A stretch of DNA of 64,000 nucleotides from Streptomyces sp. NRRL B-24484 (GTDB taxonomy: Bacteria > Actinomycetota > Actinomycetes > Streptomycetales > Streptomycetaceae), in NCBI RefSeq assembly GCF_000717715.1, contig NZ_JOAI01000045.1, positions 72,499 through 136,498 of the forward strand, given 5' to 3'. Below are positions 8,505 through 15,929 of this stretch, in pieces. Below the pieces are notes generated by a model that did no database searches, was not told the origin of the DNA, and worked only from the letters and a program-made list of their open reading frames with translations. The position numbers and the translations under genes are program-made. Position 1 is the first letter of the stretch; every line of letters begins with the position of its first letter.

Positions 8505-8984
8505 ATGTCCGGTGAGGACGGTACGGAGTCGGTGTGGGACTACCCGCGTCCACCGCGGGTGGAGCGCGCGGGCCGCCGGGTGACCGTGGAGTTCCAGGGC
8601 CTGCTGGTGGCCGACACCGGGGACGCGCTGCGGGTGCTGGAGACCAGCCATCCGCCGGTGTTCTACCTGCCTCCGGCGGCGGTGGCGCCCGGGGTGCTGG
8701 TGCCGACGCGGCTGCGCAGCTGGTGCGAGTGGAAGGGCGCGGCCGTCTACTGGGACCTCGTCGTCGACGGCGTGCGCAGCGAGAACGCCGCCTGGAGCTA
8801 CCCGGAGCCCTCCCCCGGCTTCGGGGCGATCCGCGACCACCTGGCGTTCTACCCGGCGCGGGTGGACCGCTGCACGGTCGACGGCGAGGAGGTCCGCCCG
8901 CAGGAGGGCGGCTTCTACGGCGGCTGGATCACCTCTGCCGTCCGTGGGCCGTTCAAGGGCGGGGCCGGGTCGGGGAACTGGTGA
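8505..8984 (+). CDS. DUF427 domain protein
   Basis: 159 residues spanning a complete DUF427 domain: VERAGRRVTVEFQGLLVADT, SHPPVFYLP, WCEWKGAAVYWDL, AAWSYPEPSPGF and HLAFYPARVDRCTVDGEEV. The biochemical role of the family is not established; members are small cytosolic proteins common in actinomycetes. The ATG follows AGGAGG. It is followed at once by a 13-bp perfect hairpin. It may belong to the SigK regulon because of the promoter element at 8414-8441. Confidence 0.92.
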   Translation: MSGEDGTESVWDYPRPPRVERAGRRVTVEFQGLLVADTGDALRVLETSHPPVFYLPPAAVAPGVLVPTRLRSWCEWKGAAVYWDLVVDGVRSENAAWSYPEPSPGFGAIRDHLAFYPARVDRCTVDGEEVRPQEGGFYGGWITSAVRGPFKGGAGSGNW

Positions 8985-9013
8985 GCGGGGGCGCCGGTGT
9001 CCGGCGCCCCCGC
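8985..9013. terminator. Bidirectional hairpin terminator
   Basis: Perfect 13-bp arms (GCGGGGGCGCCGG and its complement) enclose a 3-base loop. It starts at the base after the DUF427 stop and faces the stop of the convergent csbD-like gene. It lacks a U-tract, as is usual in Streptomyces. Confidence 0.85.
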
Positions 9014-9035
9014 CCGGGTTCCGAGGTCGGACGGG

Positions 9036-9209
9036 TCAGTGCTTGAGCGCGTCCTTGGCCTTCTCGCCCGCCTGCTTGGCGTCGGCGGCGGCCTGGTCGA
9101 TCTTGCCCTTCGCGGTCATGCGCTCGTTGCCGACGGCCTTGCCGGCCGTCTCCGTCGCCTTGCCCTTGGCCTTCTGGGCCATGTTCTCGACCTTGTTCTT
9201 GCCGCTCAT
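9036..9209 (-). CDS. CsbD family stress protein
   Basis: 57 residues, a typical CsbD-like hydrophilic helical protein: MSGKNKVENMAQKAKGKATE, then NERMTAKGKIDQAAADAKQA and a lysine-rich end. CsbD proteins are induced by general stress sigma factors in Gram-positive bacteria; their molecular role is unclear. The ATG follows AAGGGAG. A SigB-type promoter (GCAT-N15-GGGCAG) lies 53-77 bases upstream, in agreement with the family's usual control. Confidence 0.9.
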   Translation of the reverse strand: MSGKNKVENMAQKAKGKATETAGKAVGNERMTAKGKIDQAAADAKQAGEKAKDALKH

Positions 9210-9261
9210 GACCACTCCCTTCGGAGCCGGCGGGCGTTCCACCGGCGGTCACGGACGGCGT

Positions 9262-9286
9262 CTGCCCCGTTCCCGCCGTTCCATGC
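9262..9286 (-). promoter_or_regulatory. SigB-type promoter of the csbD-like gene
   Basis: Minus strand: GCAT, 15 bases, GGGCAG, continuing ACG. It fits the Streptomyces SigB-family consensus GNNT-N14-16-GGGTAC/T with C for T, and shares the longer block ATGG-N12-GGGGCAGACG with the elements at 9768 and 11621. Confidence 0.6.
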
Positions 9287-9311
9287 GCCGGCCGCTCCGC
9301 CCTGGCCGCGG

Positions 9312-9728
9312 TCAATCCGTCGCGCGCAGGAACGCCTCGACGGTGTCCGGCCAGTGCACGTTCCGGTGCTCGTCTCCGGGCCGCACCACCTCGGCGGTGT
9401 CGGCGAGGAAGCCGCGGAGCTCGTCGGTGGCGACCTGGACGAGGGCGACGCCGTGCCGGTTGTGGAACTCCAGCTGGGTGAGCCCGCCGTCCACCGGCAC
9501 CAGCCGGAAGTCGCCGTCCCCGGCCGGGCCGGCGAGGCCGGCGATGAGCAGCTCCCGGGAGACGTACCAGCTGAGCGGTTCGCCGCCGGACATCTCGCCG
9601 CCGGCCGGCGGGTCGGGGAAGTCCAGCACCACCGCGAACGGGTCGTCGGAGTCGTAGCGCAGTACGAGCGGCACGACTCCGGGGACGGGGGCGGGGATGG
9701 AGGCAGCACCGGCCTGCGCGATGATCAC
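9312..9728 (-). CDS. SsgA-like sporulation/cell-division regulator (SALP)
   Basis: 138 residues with the SALP signature: VPLVLRYDSDDPFAVVLDFP, LSWYVSRELLIAGLAGPAGD, VALVQVATDELRGFL and a C-terminal WPDTVEAFLRA. SALPs occur only in morphologically complex actinomycetes and steer septum and peptidoglycan events. Start: GTG at 9728 behind GGGAG; a longer reading upstream has no ribosome site. A SigB-type promoter lies 40-64 bases upstream. A second SALP is at 15437-15880, also behind a SigB-type promoter. Confidence 0.92.
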   Translation of the reverse strand: MIIAQAGAASIPAPVPGVVPLVLRYDSDDPFAVVLDFPDPPAGGEMSGGEPLSWYVSRELLIAGLAGPAGDGDFRLVPVDGGLTQLEFHNRHGVALVQVATDELRGFLADTAEVVRPGDEHRNVHWPDTVEAFLRATD

Positions 9729-9767
9729 GGTCGACTCCCTGGGAGGTCCGAAGCGGTCGGCGGCCGT

Positions 9768-9792
9768 CTGCCCCCGATCGGTCCGGCCATGC
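9768..9792 (-). promoter_or_regulatory. SigB-type promoter of the SsgA-like gene
   Basis: Minus strand: GCAT, 15 bases, GGGCAG followed by ACG. It shares the block ATGG-N12-GGGGCAGACG with the elements at 9262 and 11621. Confidence 0.6.
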
Positions 9793-9820
9793 ACCCGCGG
9801 AGCCGGACCGGCCTGCGCTC

Positions 9821-10249
9821 TCAGGGGCTCTCGGGCAGCGCCACCTCGGCCCAGACCGCCTTGACGCCCGGGGCCCGCAGCACGCCCCAGGCGGTGCTCA
9901 GCCGGCCGACGATGTGCAGACCGTGCCCGCCCGGGCGGGACGAGCGGTGCGGGCTGCGCGGCTCGGGCACCCCGTCGCCGGTGTCCAGCACCTCGATCCG
10001 CACCGAGCGGTCCGACAGGACGAGCACCAGCTCGCTCGGGCCGCCGCCGTGCAGGCAGGCGTTGGAGACCAGCTCCGACACGATCAGCCGGACGTCCTCG
10101 TCCAGCAGCTCGTCGCAGGCCAGGCCCCAGTCCAGGAGCACCTTGGCGGCGAACTCCCGGCCGAGCCGGACCTGCCCGGCGGGTCCGAAGGCGTACCGGC
10201 GGCGCTGGCCCAGAACGGGCCCGTCGGCGGTGTGCGAACTGCTGCTCAT
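9821..10249 (-). CDS. ATP-binding anti-sigma-factor-like protein (RsbW/HATPase_c_2)
   Basis: 142 residues of the GHKL ATPase fold used by RsbW/SpoIIAB-like serine kinases: N-box VSELVSNACLHGGGP, ATP-lid glycines RPGGHGLHIVG. It should bind a sigma factor or phosphorylate a STAS antagonist. It sits directly downstream of a STAS gene (83 bases), the usual pairing of anti-sigma with anti-anti-sigma. A close paralogue, with almost the same GGHGLxxVxRL motif, is at 59089-59520. I use ATG 10249 (MSSSSHT); the in-frame extension upstream lacks a good ribosome site. Confidence 0.9.
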   Translation of the reverse strand: MSSSSHTADGPVLGQRRRYAFGPAGQVRLGREFAAKVLLDWGLACDELLDEDVRLIVSELVSNACLHGGGPSELVLVLSDRSVRIEVLDTGDGVPEPRSPHRSSRPGGHGLHIVGRLSTAWGVLRAPGVKAVWAEVALPESP

Positions 10250-10331
10250 GTCCTCACCCTGATGGATTTCCGGCACTTCCCTGGGACGCCCTCGGCCGCG
10301 GCCCGCCCGCCCGGGCGGCCGGGGGTCGTCC

Positions 10332-10727
10332 TCACCCGGCCGCGCACGCCTCCCCCACCGTCTCGAAGACCCGGAACACCGCGCCGGTGCCGGTCAGTTC
10401 GAACAGCCGGCTCAGCTGCGGGCCGGGCTGCGCCAGGACGAGCGAGACCCCCGACTCCTCGGCGTCCAGCCGGAGCCGGAGCAGGAGGTTGAGGCCCGTC
10501 GAGTCGCAGAACCCCACCGCGGAGAGGTCCAGGCAGAGCAGGCCGGGCGCGGTGGCGGCCACCAGCCCGCGCAGCGGCTCCTCCACCTCGGCGAGTCCGT
10601 CCAGGTCGAGGTCCCCGGCCAGGGAGCAGACCACCGCCCCGTCCGGACCGGAGGCGGTGCGCATCGGCGTCCCGGCCTCCTCGGCCCGGCCGGTCGTCGG
10701 CCCCGTACCCAGCTCACCGCTGCCCAT
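10332..10727 (-). CDS. STAS-domain anti-anti-sigma factor
   Basis: 131 residues. The STAS domain spans about residues 28-125, with the phosphorylatable serine in [14 protein letters not shown]. In partner switching the unphosphorylated form sequesters the HATPase anti-sigma. The partner gene follows on the same strand. The ATG at 10727 follows GGAGGG. A SigB-type promoter (GGTT-N16-GGGTAC) lies about 100 bases upstream. A paralogue with the same [10 protein letters not shown] core is at 59517-59909. Confidence 0.92.
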   Translation of the reverse strand: MGSGELGTGPTTGRAEEAGTPMRTASGPDGAVVCSLAGDLDLDGLAEVEEPLRGLVAATAPGLLCLDLSAVGFCDSTGLNLLLRLRLDAEESGVSLVLAQPGPQLSRLFELTGTGAVFRVFETVGEACAAG

Positions 10728-10825
10728 GTCCCGTGCCCTCCGCTGGCGGCCGTCCGCGGTGCGGCCGCCGGTCCGTCACTTCTTCGCTGCCGGGTGGTCG
10801 GCCCGGGCCGTCCACCCCTGGCACC

Positions 10826-10851
10826 GTACCCGGTGCCGGCCGGGCGGAACC
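10826..10851 (-). promoter_or_regulatory. SigB-type promoter of the STAS/anti-sigma pair
   Basis: Minus strand: GGTT, 16 bases, GGGTAC, an exact fit to GNNT-N14-16-GGGTAC. The predicted transcript would start about 90 bases before the STAS gene. Confidence 0.6.
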
Positions 10852-10892
10852 CGGGGGATCCCCCGGCTCCGTTCCCGGCTCCCGACGATCGG

Positions 10893-11237
10893 TCAGATCA
10901 TCGGGCGGTAGTAGGTGCCGAGGGAGTCCAGGTAGTCGGCGGGCACGTCGTGCTCGCTGACGAACTCCGGCGCGCCCTTGATCTCGTCCTTCGACCGGCC
11001 CACCAGGACGGCCCGCTCCTCGTGGTCGATCCGCAGGACGGTGCCGGCCGGCAGCAGCACCTGCCGGCCGAAGATCCACGGGCCGGTGTCGACGACCAGG
11101 TAGGCGGCGTCGACCTCCACGGAGTGCCGGTCGACCTTGCCGATCTTCCCGTCGGTGGCCTGCACCGTGTAGCCGATGATGTCCCGGTCCGCGGTGTTGC
11201 CGTTGTCGGGGTGGTGGTTCCACAGCTGCTCGCTCAT
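10893..11237 (-). CDS. PRC-barrel domain protein
   Basis: 114 residues. The PRC-barrel spans about residues 18-85 (RDIIGYTVQATDGKIGKVD, AAYLVVDTGPWIFGRQVLLP), followed by a short tail ending YYRPMI. These proteins are abundant stress or membrane-associated accessory proteins with no defined reaction. The ATG follows GAGGAGAA. The GlsB gene ends 38 bases upstream on the same strand, so the two are probably co-transcribed from the promoter at 11621. Confidence 0.92.
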   Translation of the reverse strand: MSEQLWNHHPDNGNTADRDIIGYTVQATDGKIGKVDRHSVEVDAAYLVVDTGPWIFGRQVLLPAGTVLRIDHEERAVLVGRSKDEIKGAPEFVSEHDVPADYLDSLGTYYRPMI

Positions 11238-11275
11238 CGTCTTCTCCTCGCTCGGTCGGTTCCGCTCGGTCGGAC

Positions 11276-11536
11276 TCAGCGCCGGCGCCCGGCGTACACC
11301 GGGGACGCCGCGGCGATCAGCACGGCAGCCACGCCCACCTGCAGCAGGTGCCGTATCCAGTCGATGCCGCCGGTGTTCCGCACCCCCAGGTACGAGGCCA
11401 GTGCGTTGCCCAGGACGGCGCCGATCGCGCCGAGCAGGACCGTCAGCCACAGCGGTACGGGCTGACGGCCCGGCAGGACCAGTCTCGCCAGCAGGCCGAC
11501 CACCAGGCCGGCGACCAGTGCCCAGAGGATCGTCAT
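11276..11536 (-). CDS. GlsB/YeaQ/YmgE family stress-response membrane protein
   Basis: 86 residues with three hydrophobic segments (TILWALVAGLVVGLLARLV; LWLTVLLGAIGAVLGNALA; LLQVGVAAVLIAAASPVYAG) and the family's GIDWIRH loop before the last helix. It is a small inner-membrane protein induced by general stress. It has its own SigB-type promoter at 11621-11645 and is followed by the PRC-barrel gene. Confidence 0.92.
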   Translation of the reverse strand: MTILWALVAGLVVGLLARLVLPGRQPVPLWLTVLLGAIGAVLGNALASYLGVRNTGGIDWIRHLLQVGVAAVLIAAASPVYAGRRR

Positions 11537-11620
11537 CGCCGAACCCCTCCCTTCGTCCGTCTCTCGCGTCCCCGGCCGCCGCCCCCTGCTGGGGCCGGTC
11601 CGTCCGGCGACGGGGGTCGT

Positions 11621-11645
11621 CTGCCCCCTTCCGGCGGCTCCATTC
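11621..11645 (-). promoter_or_regulatory. SigB-type promoter of the GlsB/PRC-barrel pair
   Basis: Minus strand: GAAT, 15 bases, GGGCAG followed by ACG. It shares ATGG-N12-GGGGCAGACG with the elements at 9262 and 9768. Confidence 0.6.
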
Positions 11646-11668
11646 CCCCGGATCCGCCGCCCCGGGGC

Positions 11669-11989
11669 TCAGGTCCGGCGGGGCGGCCCGGCGGTGGCCG
11701 AACGGCCGCGGCGCCGGGCCCGGGCCGGCAGGACGCGGCGCTCGTCCTCGGTCAGCCCGCCCCAGATGCCGTACCGCTCGTCGGCGGCCAGCGCGTACTC
11801 CAGGCACTGGCCGCGGACCGGGCAGCGGGTGCAGACCCGCTTGGCCGCGTCCTCCCGTTCCTGGCTGCGCTCGCCGCGCTCGCCGGCCGGGTGGAAGAAC
11901 AGTGCGGCGTCCTTGCCCCGGCAGGCCGCGCGGCGCTGCCAGGCCCAGCCTCCGGTGTACCGCCGGCCCCGGCGGTCCTCCGTGTCCAT
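11669..11989 (-). CDS. WhiB family transcriptional regulator
   Basis: 106 residues with the four Fe-S cysteines (CRGKD, then CTRCPVRGQC) and the GIWGG turn that precedes the basic C-terminal tail (RRVLPARARRRGR). WhiB-like proteins bind a 4Fe-4S cluster and a principal sigma factor and act in development or redox stress. It follows the DUF6458 gene by 23 bases on the same strand, so it is probably read from the promoter at 12294. It is not close enough to a named paralogue (WhiB, WhiD, WblC) for me to assign a symbol. Confidence 0.94.
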   Translation of the reverse strand: MDTEDRRGRRYTGGWAWQRRAACRGKDAALFFHPAGERGERSQEREDAAKRVCTRCPVRGQCLEYALAADERYGIWGGLTEDERRVLPARARRRGRSATAGPPRRT

Positions 11990-12012
11990 CGGTGCTCCTC
12001 TCCCCGGGGCGG

Positions 12013-12237
12013 TCACGGCCCCTCGTAGTAGCGGCGCTCCTCGACGACCTCGTCGACGGGGCGGCCGAGCGGCCGGCGCCGGCGCAGTGCGCTGGCGTAC
12101 ACGACGACGCCGAGCAGGCCGGCCGCCATCAGCACCCAGCCGACGGTGTCGAGGTCGACACCCGAGAGGTGCCAGTCCACCGCGAAGGCGAGAATCGCCC
12201 CGATCGCGAACAGGATGATGCATCCGCCGATGCCCAT
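12013..12237 (-). CDS. DUF6458-like small membrane protein
   Basis: 74 residues: two hydrophobic helices (IILFAIGAILAFAVDWHL and TVGWVLMAAGLLGVVVYAS), then a basic/acidic tail (RRRRPLGRPVDEVVEERRYY). The arrangement G-x-x-DWHL-SGVDLDTVGW-LM is typical of the DUF6458 family of actinobacteria. Function is unknown. The ATG follows GGAGAA. A SigB-type element lies 57-81 bases upstream and the WhiB gene is downstream. Confidence 0.88.
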   Translation of the reverse strand: MGIGGCIILFAIGAILAFAVDWHLSGVDLDTVGWVLMAAGLLGVVVYASALRRRRPLGRPVDEVVEERRYYEGP

Positions 12238-12293
12238 GGGTTCTCCTCCGTCGTCGCTGCCGCGGTCCGCCGGGGCGGCGGGCCGGGGCGCGT

Positions 12294-12318
12294 CTACCCC
12301 CGCTCGCCGCCGTCACCC
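12294..12318 (-). promoter_or_regulatory. SigB-type promoter of the DUF6458/WhiB pair
   Basis: Minus strand: GGGT, 15 bases, GGGTAG followed by ACG. The -10 part matches the other four elements of this block; the -35 is the weakest of the set. Confidence 0.45.
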
Positions 12319-12431
12319 GGGGCCGGTCGCAATTCGCTGCCGGAGGGGGCATGTCCCGGCGCGGCGGGGACAGAAGGCCTGACGGACGGTCACCGACCGG
12401 TGACCGCGGGCGCGATGCGGAGGTGGCGAAC

Positions 12432-12866
12432 ATGGCACGGGTCGAACAGTCCGTCCGGGTGGAGGTCCCGGTGCCGGTGGCGTACCGCCAGTGGACGAGG
12501 GTCGAGGACTTCCCGCTGTTCTTCCGGGGCGTGCTCCGGGTCGAGCGGGCCGGTTCCGGACTCACCCGCTGGACGGTCCGCACCGGCGGCGCGATACGGG
12601 AGTTCGACGCCCGGGTGACCGAGCGGATCGAGGACGAGCGGATCGCCTGGGCGTCCGTCGCGGGCGACCTGCGGCAGAGCGGTGTGGTGACCTTCCACCG
12701 GGTGGACGGCCGGCGGACGACGGTGATGCTGCAACTGGACGTCCGGCCGGCCCGGCCGGCGGACCGCCTGGCGGCCGCGCTCGGCTTCGCCCACCGCCGG
12801 GTGCTGGACGGCCTGGCCGGTTTCAAGGAGTTCACCGAGGCGCAGGCCGCCCGGCAGCCGCAGTAG
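12432..12866 (+). CDS. SRPBCC family protein
   Basis: 144 residues, one START/SRPBCC domain (VEQSVRVEVPVPVAYRQWTR, FPLFFRGVLRVERAG, DERIAWASVAGDLRQSGVV, and a final amphipathic helix). It is the polyketide-cyclase-like or lipid-binding type used for hydrophobic ligands. The ATG at 12432 lies eight bases after GGAGG; an upstream in-frame ATG at 12351 adds 27 low-complexity residues without a better site. It is convergent with the MscS gene, whose stop is 18 bases away. Confidence 0.9.
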   Translation: MARVEQSVRVEVPVPVAYRQWTRVEDFPLFFRGVLRVERAGSGLTRWTVRTGGAIREFDARVTERIEDERIAWASVAGDLRQSGVVTFHRVDGRRTTVMLQLDVRPARPADRLAAALGFAHRRVLDGLAGFKEFTEAQAARQPQ

Positions 12867-12884
12867 GAGCGGGCCCCGCCGCGG

Positions 12885-13910
12885 TCAGCCGCGCGCGGGG
12901 TCGACGGCCACCCGCGGCAGTGCCTCCGGGTACTGCTCGCGCAGGTGGCCGATCAGCCGTTCCCTGACCCAGCAGCGGAGTTCGAAGGCGTCGGCGGCGC
13001 TGCGGGCGGTCATCAGGGCGCGCACCACGATGGTGGTCGGCGTGGTGTCGACGACCTGCAGGGCGGCGCCCCGGCCGTCCCACCACTCGCTCTCCTTGAG
13101 CAGCCGCTCGAACTCGGCGCGCAGCTCCGGCACCGGCGTGCGGTGGTCGAGGTGGAGCAGTGCCGTCCCGGTGATCGCCGGGTCCCGGCGCGACCAGTTC
13201 TCGAAGGGCCGGCCGACGAAGTAGGACACCGGCATGACGATCCGCCGCTCGTCCCAGGTGGCGATGACCACGCAGGTGAGGGTGATCTCCTCGACCGTCC
13301 CCCAGTCCCCCGCGACGACGACCTCGTCGCCGAGCCGCACCATGTCGCCGAACGCCAGCTGCACCCCGGCGAACAGGTTGGCCAGCGTGTTCTGCGCCGC
13401 CACGCCGACCACCAGGCCGAGGATGCCGGCGGAGGCGAGCAGGCTGGCGCCGACCGAGCGGACGGCCGGGAAGGTCATCAGCGCCGCCGCCAGGGCGAGC
13501 ACGGCGATGCCGGCGCTGGCCAGCCGGCGCAGCATGCCGGTCTGGGTGCGGACCCGCCGTATCCGCGCCGGGTCACGCCGCTCGGTGGCGTACCGGGCGA
13601 GCGAGGTGTCGATCAGCAGGGCGACCACGCGGGCCAGCAGCCAGGCGCCGGCCGCCAGGGCGAGCAGCACCAGGCCGTGCCGCAGCGGCCCGCGGACGGC
13701 CTCCGGGAGGCCCGCGGCCGGTTCGGCCGCGAGCAGCAGCAGGGCGCCCAGGGTCAGCAGTCCGGGCACCCGGCACGGCAGCATCACGTGGCGGTGGCGG
13801 GCCGCCGCCGGACGTCTCGCCACCGCCAGCACCACCCGGTCCAGCAGCAGGATCGCGAGCAGTGCGGCCGCGGCGACCGCGGCGGGCCTCAGGGCGGTCC
13901 ACACGGACAT
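12885..13910 (-). CDS. MscS family small-conductance mechanosensitive ion channel
   Basis: 341 residues. Four N-terminal hydrophobic helices come first, then the MscS pore and beta-domain: SILASAGILGLVVG-type TM3 (here LLASAGILGLVVGVAAQNT and LANLFAGVQLAF), GDMVRLGDEVVVAGDWGTVEEI and RIVMPVSYFVGRPFENWSR. It releases osmolytes on hypo-osmotic shock. ATG after GGAGG. It is the last gene of a minus-strand run with the two paralogous proteins at 13973 and 14509 (62 and 110 bases apart), which may be associated with it. Confidence 0.94.
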   Translation of the reverse strand: MSVWTALRPAAVAAAALLAILLLDRVVLAVARRPAAARHRHVMLPCRVPGLLTLGALLLLAAEPAAGLPEAVRGPLRHGLVLLALAAGAWLLARVVALLIDTSLARYATERRDPARIRRVRTQTGMLRRLASAGIAVLALAAALMTFPAVRSVGASLLASAGILGLVVGVAAQNTLANLFAGVQLAFGDMVRLGDEVVVAGDWGTVEEITLTCVVIATWDERRIVMPVSYFVGRPFENWSRRDPAITGTALLHLDHRTPVPELRAEFERLLKESEWWDGRGAALQVVDTTPTTIVVRALMTARSAADAFELRCWVRERLIGHLREQYPEALPRVAVDPARG

Positions 13911-13972
13911 GGTCCTCCGTAGGTGTCTGTGGCTGCGGGTCCGGCCGGCCCGCGGGGCCGGGACGGTCGGGG

Positions 13973-14398
13973 TCAGGAGGCCAGCAGGCGGTCCAGGACC
14001 CCGCGGTAGTCGCGCAGGGCGAGCCGCAGCTCCTCCGTCCCGGCGTCCGGGGCGGCCGGCGTGCCCGGCTCGGTGTGCAGGCCCTCGCGGCGCCGGCGGA
14101 CGGCCTCGGCGACCAGGTCGGCAGCCCGGGCGACGAGCGCGTCGGCGCGCCGCACGGCGTCCGCCGGGTCGTCGACGAACCCCGCCTGCACGGCCTCCCA
14201 CTCGGCGGAGACCGTCGCCACCTGCTGCCGGTCGAGCCAGCGGCCGAAGCCGTCGCCGGCCGGCGACGGCTCGGGCAGGTCGGCCCCGGCGACCTCCGCC
14301 CGCGGTGACGAGGCGTCGGGCTGCCGGGGGAAGGGCACCCGGCCGGCGGGGGCGTCCGGCCGGTGGTGTGCGGTGTCGTGCGGTCGGTCCTCGGTCAT
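13973..14398 (-). CDS. Hypothetical protein, paralogue of the cytosolic domain of the next gene
   Basis: 141 residues. Residues 1-50 are proline/aspartate-rich and probably disordered. The rest is helical: VSAEWEAVQAGFVDDPADAV, ADALVARAADLVAEAVRRRR and TEELRLALRDYRGVLDRLL. The pattern (FVDDP...A...AD, an arginine-rich helix, TEELR.AL) recurs in the protein at 14509-15183, so the two are paralogous. No known catalytic motif. The ATG follows GAGGAA. It lies between the paralogue and the MscS channel, suggesting a joint envelope-stress role. Confidence 0.8.
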   Translation of the reverse strand: MTEDRPHDTAHHRPDAPAGRVPFPRQPDASSPRAEVAGADLPEPSPAGDGFGRWLDRQQVATVSAEWEAVQAGFVDDPADAVRRADALVARAADLVAEAVRRRREGLHTEPGTPAAPDAGTEELRLALRDYRGVLDRLLAS

Positions 14399-14508
14399 GT
14401 CGTTCCTCGCAGAGGTGGTGGGTGGATCGGGCGCGCCGCCCGTCCGGTTCCGCGGCGCGGCCGCACGGGCGGTCGGGCGCGGCGTCCGGACGGGCGGCGG
14501 CGGGCCGG

Positions 14509-15183
14509 TCAGGAGTTGACGGCCCGTCGGCCGAGCGCCCGCTCCGGCGCCGGCGCGCCGGTGGCGGGTGCCGGCCGCTCGGCGTCCGGCGTCCCGGTGC
14601 CGAGCGTCTTCGCCGGGGCCGGCCGGGGTGCTGCGGCGGGCCGTTCGGCGGGGGCCGGGTGCTCGCGGCCGAGGACCTCCAGGGTGAGGCCGCGGATCGC
14701 CAGCAGGGCGCTCCGCAGCTCCTCGGTGTCGGCGCCGGCGCCGTCGGCGCGGCCGAGGGTCTCCCGGGCCGTCCGGTACGCGGCGATGCGCCGCGCGTGG
14801 TCGACGGACAGCGCCTCGATCCGGCCGGAGGCCGGGTAGCCGACCCGGTCCAGCAGGGACTGCAGGGTCCGGTCCGCCTCGGCGGCCGCCCGCGGCGGGT
14901 CCTCGACGAAGAGCACCTGGAATCCCCTGATCGCGGTGGTGAACCGCTCGCGCTCGGCCTCGGGGAGGCCGGTCAGCCGCAGGCCGCGGCGGAGCGCGAG
15001 CCGGTCGGCGAGTTCGCGGTCGGTGCGGCGGACGTCGCCGCCGTGGCTGCGCAGCGCACGTTCGTACTCGGGTCCGAACCTCGTCCGCAGCCGGCGCGTG
15101 CGCAGGCGCTGCAGGACGAGCGGCGCCGCGGCGGCCGCGGCGGCGCAGAGCAGGACCACGAGGAGGACGGCCACGGTGGACAT
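14509..15183 (-). CDS. Membrane-anchored hypothetical protein with a helical cytosolic domain
   Basis: 224 residues. An N-terminal membrane segment (STVAVLLVVLLCAAAAAAA) is followed by a basic patch (LQRLRTRRLRTRFGPEYERA), a helical domain related to the downstream protein (FVEDPPRAAAEADRTLQSLL and DTEELRSALLAIRGLTLEVL) and a proline/alanine-rich disordered tail of ~55 residues. The FGPEYERA.R..GGD...A..EL motif is familiar from many actinobacterial unknown membrane proteins. ATG start with a GGAAGGAGAG-type site. No function can be assigned. Confidence 0.85.
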   Translation of the reverse strand: MSTVAVLLVVLLCAAAAAAAPLVLQRLRTRRLRTRFGPEYERALRSHGGDVRRTDRELADRLALRRGLRLTGLPEAERERFTTAIRGFQVLFVEDPPRAAAEADRTLQSLLDRVGYPASGRIEALSVDHARRIAAYRTARETLGRADGAGADTEELRSALLAIRGLTLEVLGREHPAPAERPAAAPRPAPAKTLGTGTPDAERPAPATGAPAPERALGRRAVNS

Positions 15184-15361
15184 GGGCTCTCTCCTTCCGG
15201 TGGGGTCCGGGCCCGAGGTGGCGTCCGGACGGGCTTCGGCGGTACCGCCTCACCGCTCCCGGCGCGGGCAAACCCCCCTGTGCAGCCGCCCCGGTGACGG
15301 ACCGTCGGCCGCTCCGCCGGGCTCCGGCGCGGAATCGGCCGGGATCCGCCGCTCCCGCCCC

Positions 15362-15386
15362 GCATGGACGCCCGGCGGCGGGGCAG
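15362..15386 (+). promoter_or_regulatory. SigB-type promoter of the second SsgA-like gene
   Basis: Plus strand: GCAT, 15 bases, GGGCAG, extended as ATGG-N12-GGGGCAGTCG. This is the same block as in front of the first SsgA-like gene at 9768, with one substitution. The start codon is about 50 bases downstream. The remainder of 15184-15436 shows no gene. Confidence 0.6.
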
Positions 15387-15436
15387 TCGCCCTCCGGCGG
15401 GCACCGGCCCGGATCACAGGAGCGGAGGGACGCAGC

Positions 15437-15880
15437 ATGGTGGAGACGATCGAACGGCACACGACGGCGCGGATATGCGGGACCCGGCCGCGGCGGGTGC
15501 GCGTGGTGCTGCGGTACCGCACCGACGACCCGTACGCCGTCGCGCTGTGCTTCCCCGGGCCGGCCCGGCTGTCGGAGACGCTGGCCGTCGAGGACGGCGG
15601 CGCGGTCGACGACGGCCCGCAGTGGACGGTCGGCCGCGACCTGCTGGCCGAGGGCCGCTACGGCAGCACCGGCGCCGGCGACCTGCACGTCCGGCCGGAC
15701 GAGGAGGGCGGGGTGCTGCTGCAGTGGCGCTGCCCGGGCAGCGGCGCGGACGTGCGGCTGGGTGCGGCGGAGCTCGGCGCCTTCCTGGACCGCACCTACC
15801 GTGCCGTGCCCGCGGGCCGCGAGTCCGCCTTCGTCGACTGGCCGCAGACCCCCGAGGAATTCCTCCGCCGCATCGTCTGA
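15437..15880 (+). CDS. SsgA-like sporulation/cell-division regulator (SALP), second copy
   Basis: 147 residues with the SALP layout: VRVVLRYRTDDPYAVALCFP, QWTVGRDLLAEGRYG, GDLHVRPDEEGGVLLQWRCP, LGAAELGAFLDRTY and the C-terminal WPQTPEEFLRRI. The ATG is behind GGAGGGA. Its paralogue at 9312-9728 has a matching promoter element, so both may be called by the same stress sigma factor. It is convergent with the sigma gene downstream across a repeat-rich 163-base region. Confidence 0.92.
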   Translation: MVETIERHTTARICGTRPRRVRVVLRYRTDDPYAVALCFPGPARLSETLAVEDGGAVDDGPQWTVGRDLLAEGRYGSTGAGDLHVRPDEEGGVLLQWRCPGSGADVRLGAAELGAFLDRTYRAVPAGRESAFVDWPQTPEEFLRRIV

Positions 15881-15929
15881 CCGGCGCAGCCCCCGGATTC
15901 CCCGCAGGGGCGCCTCCCGGCCGAAGGCT

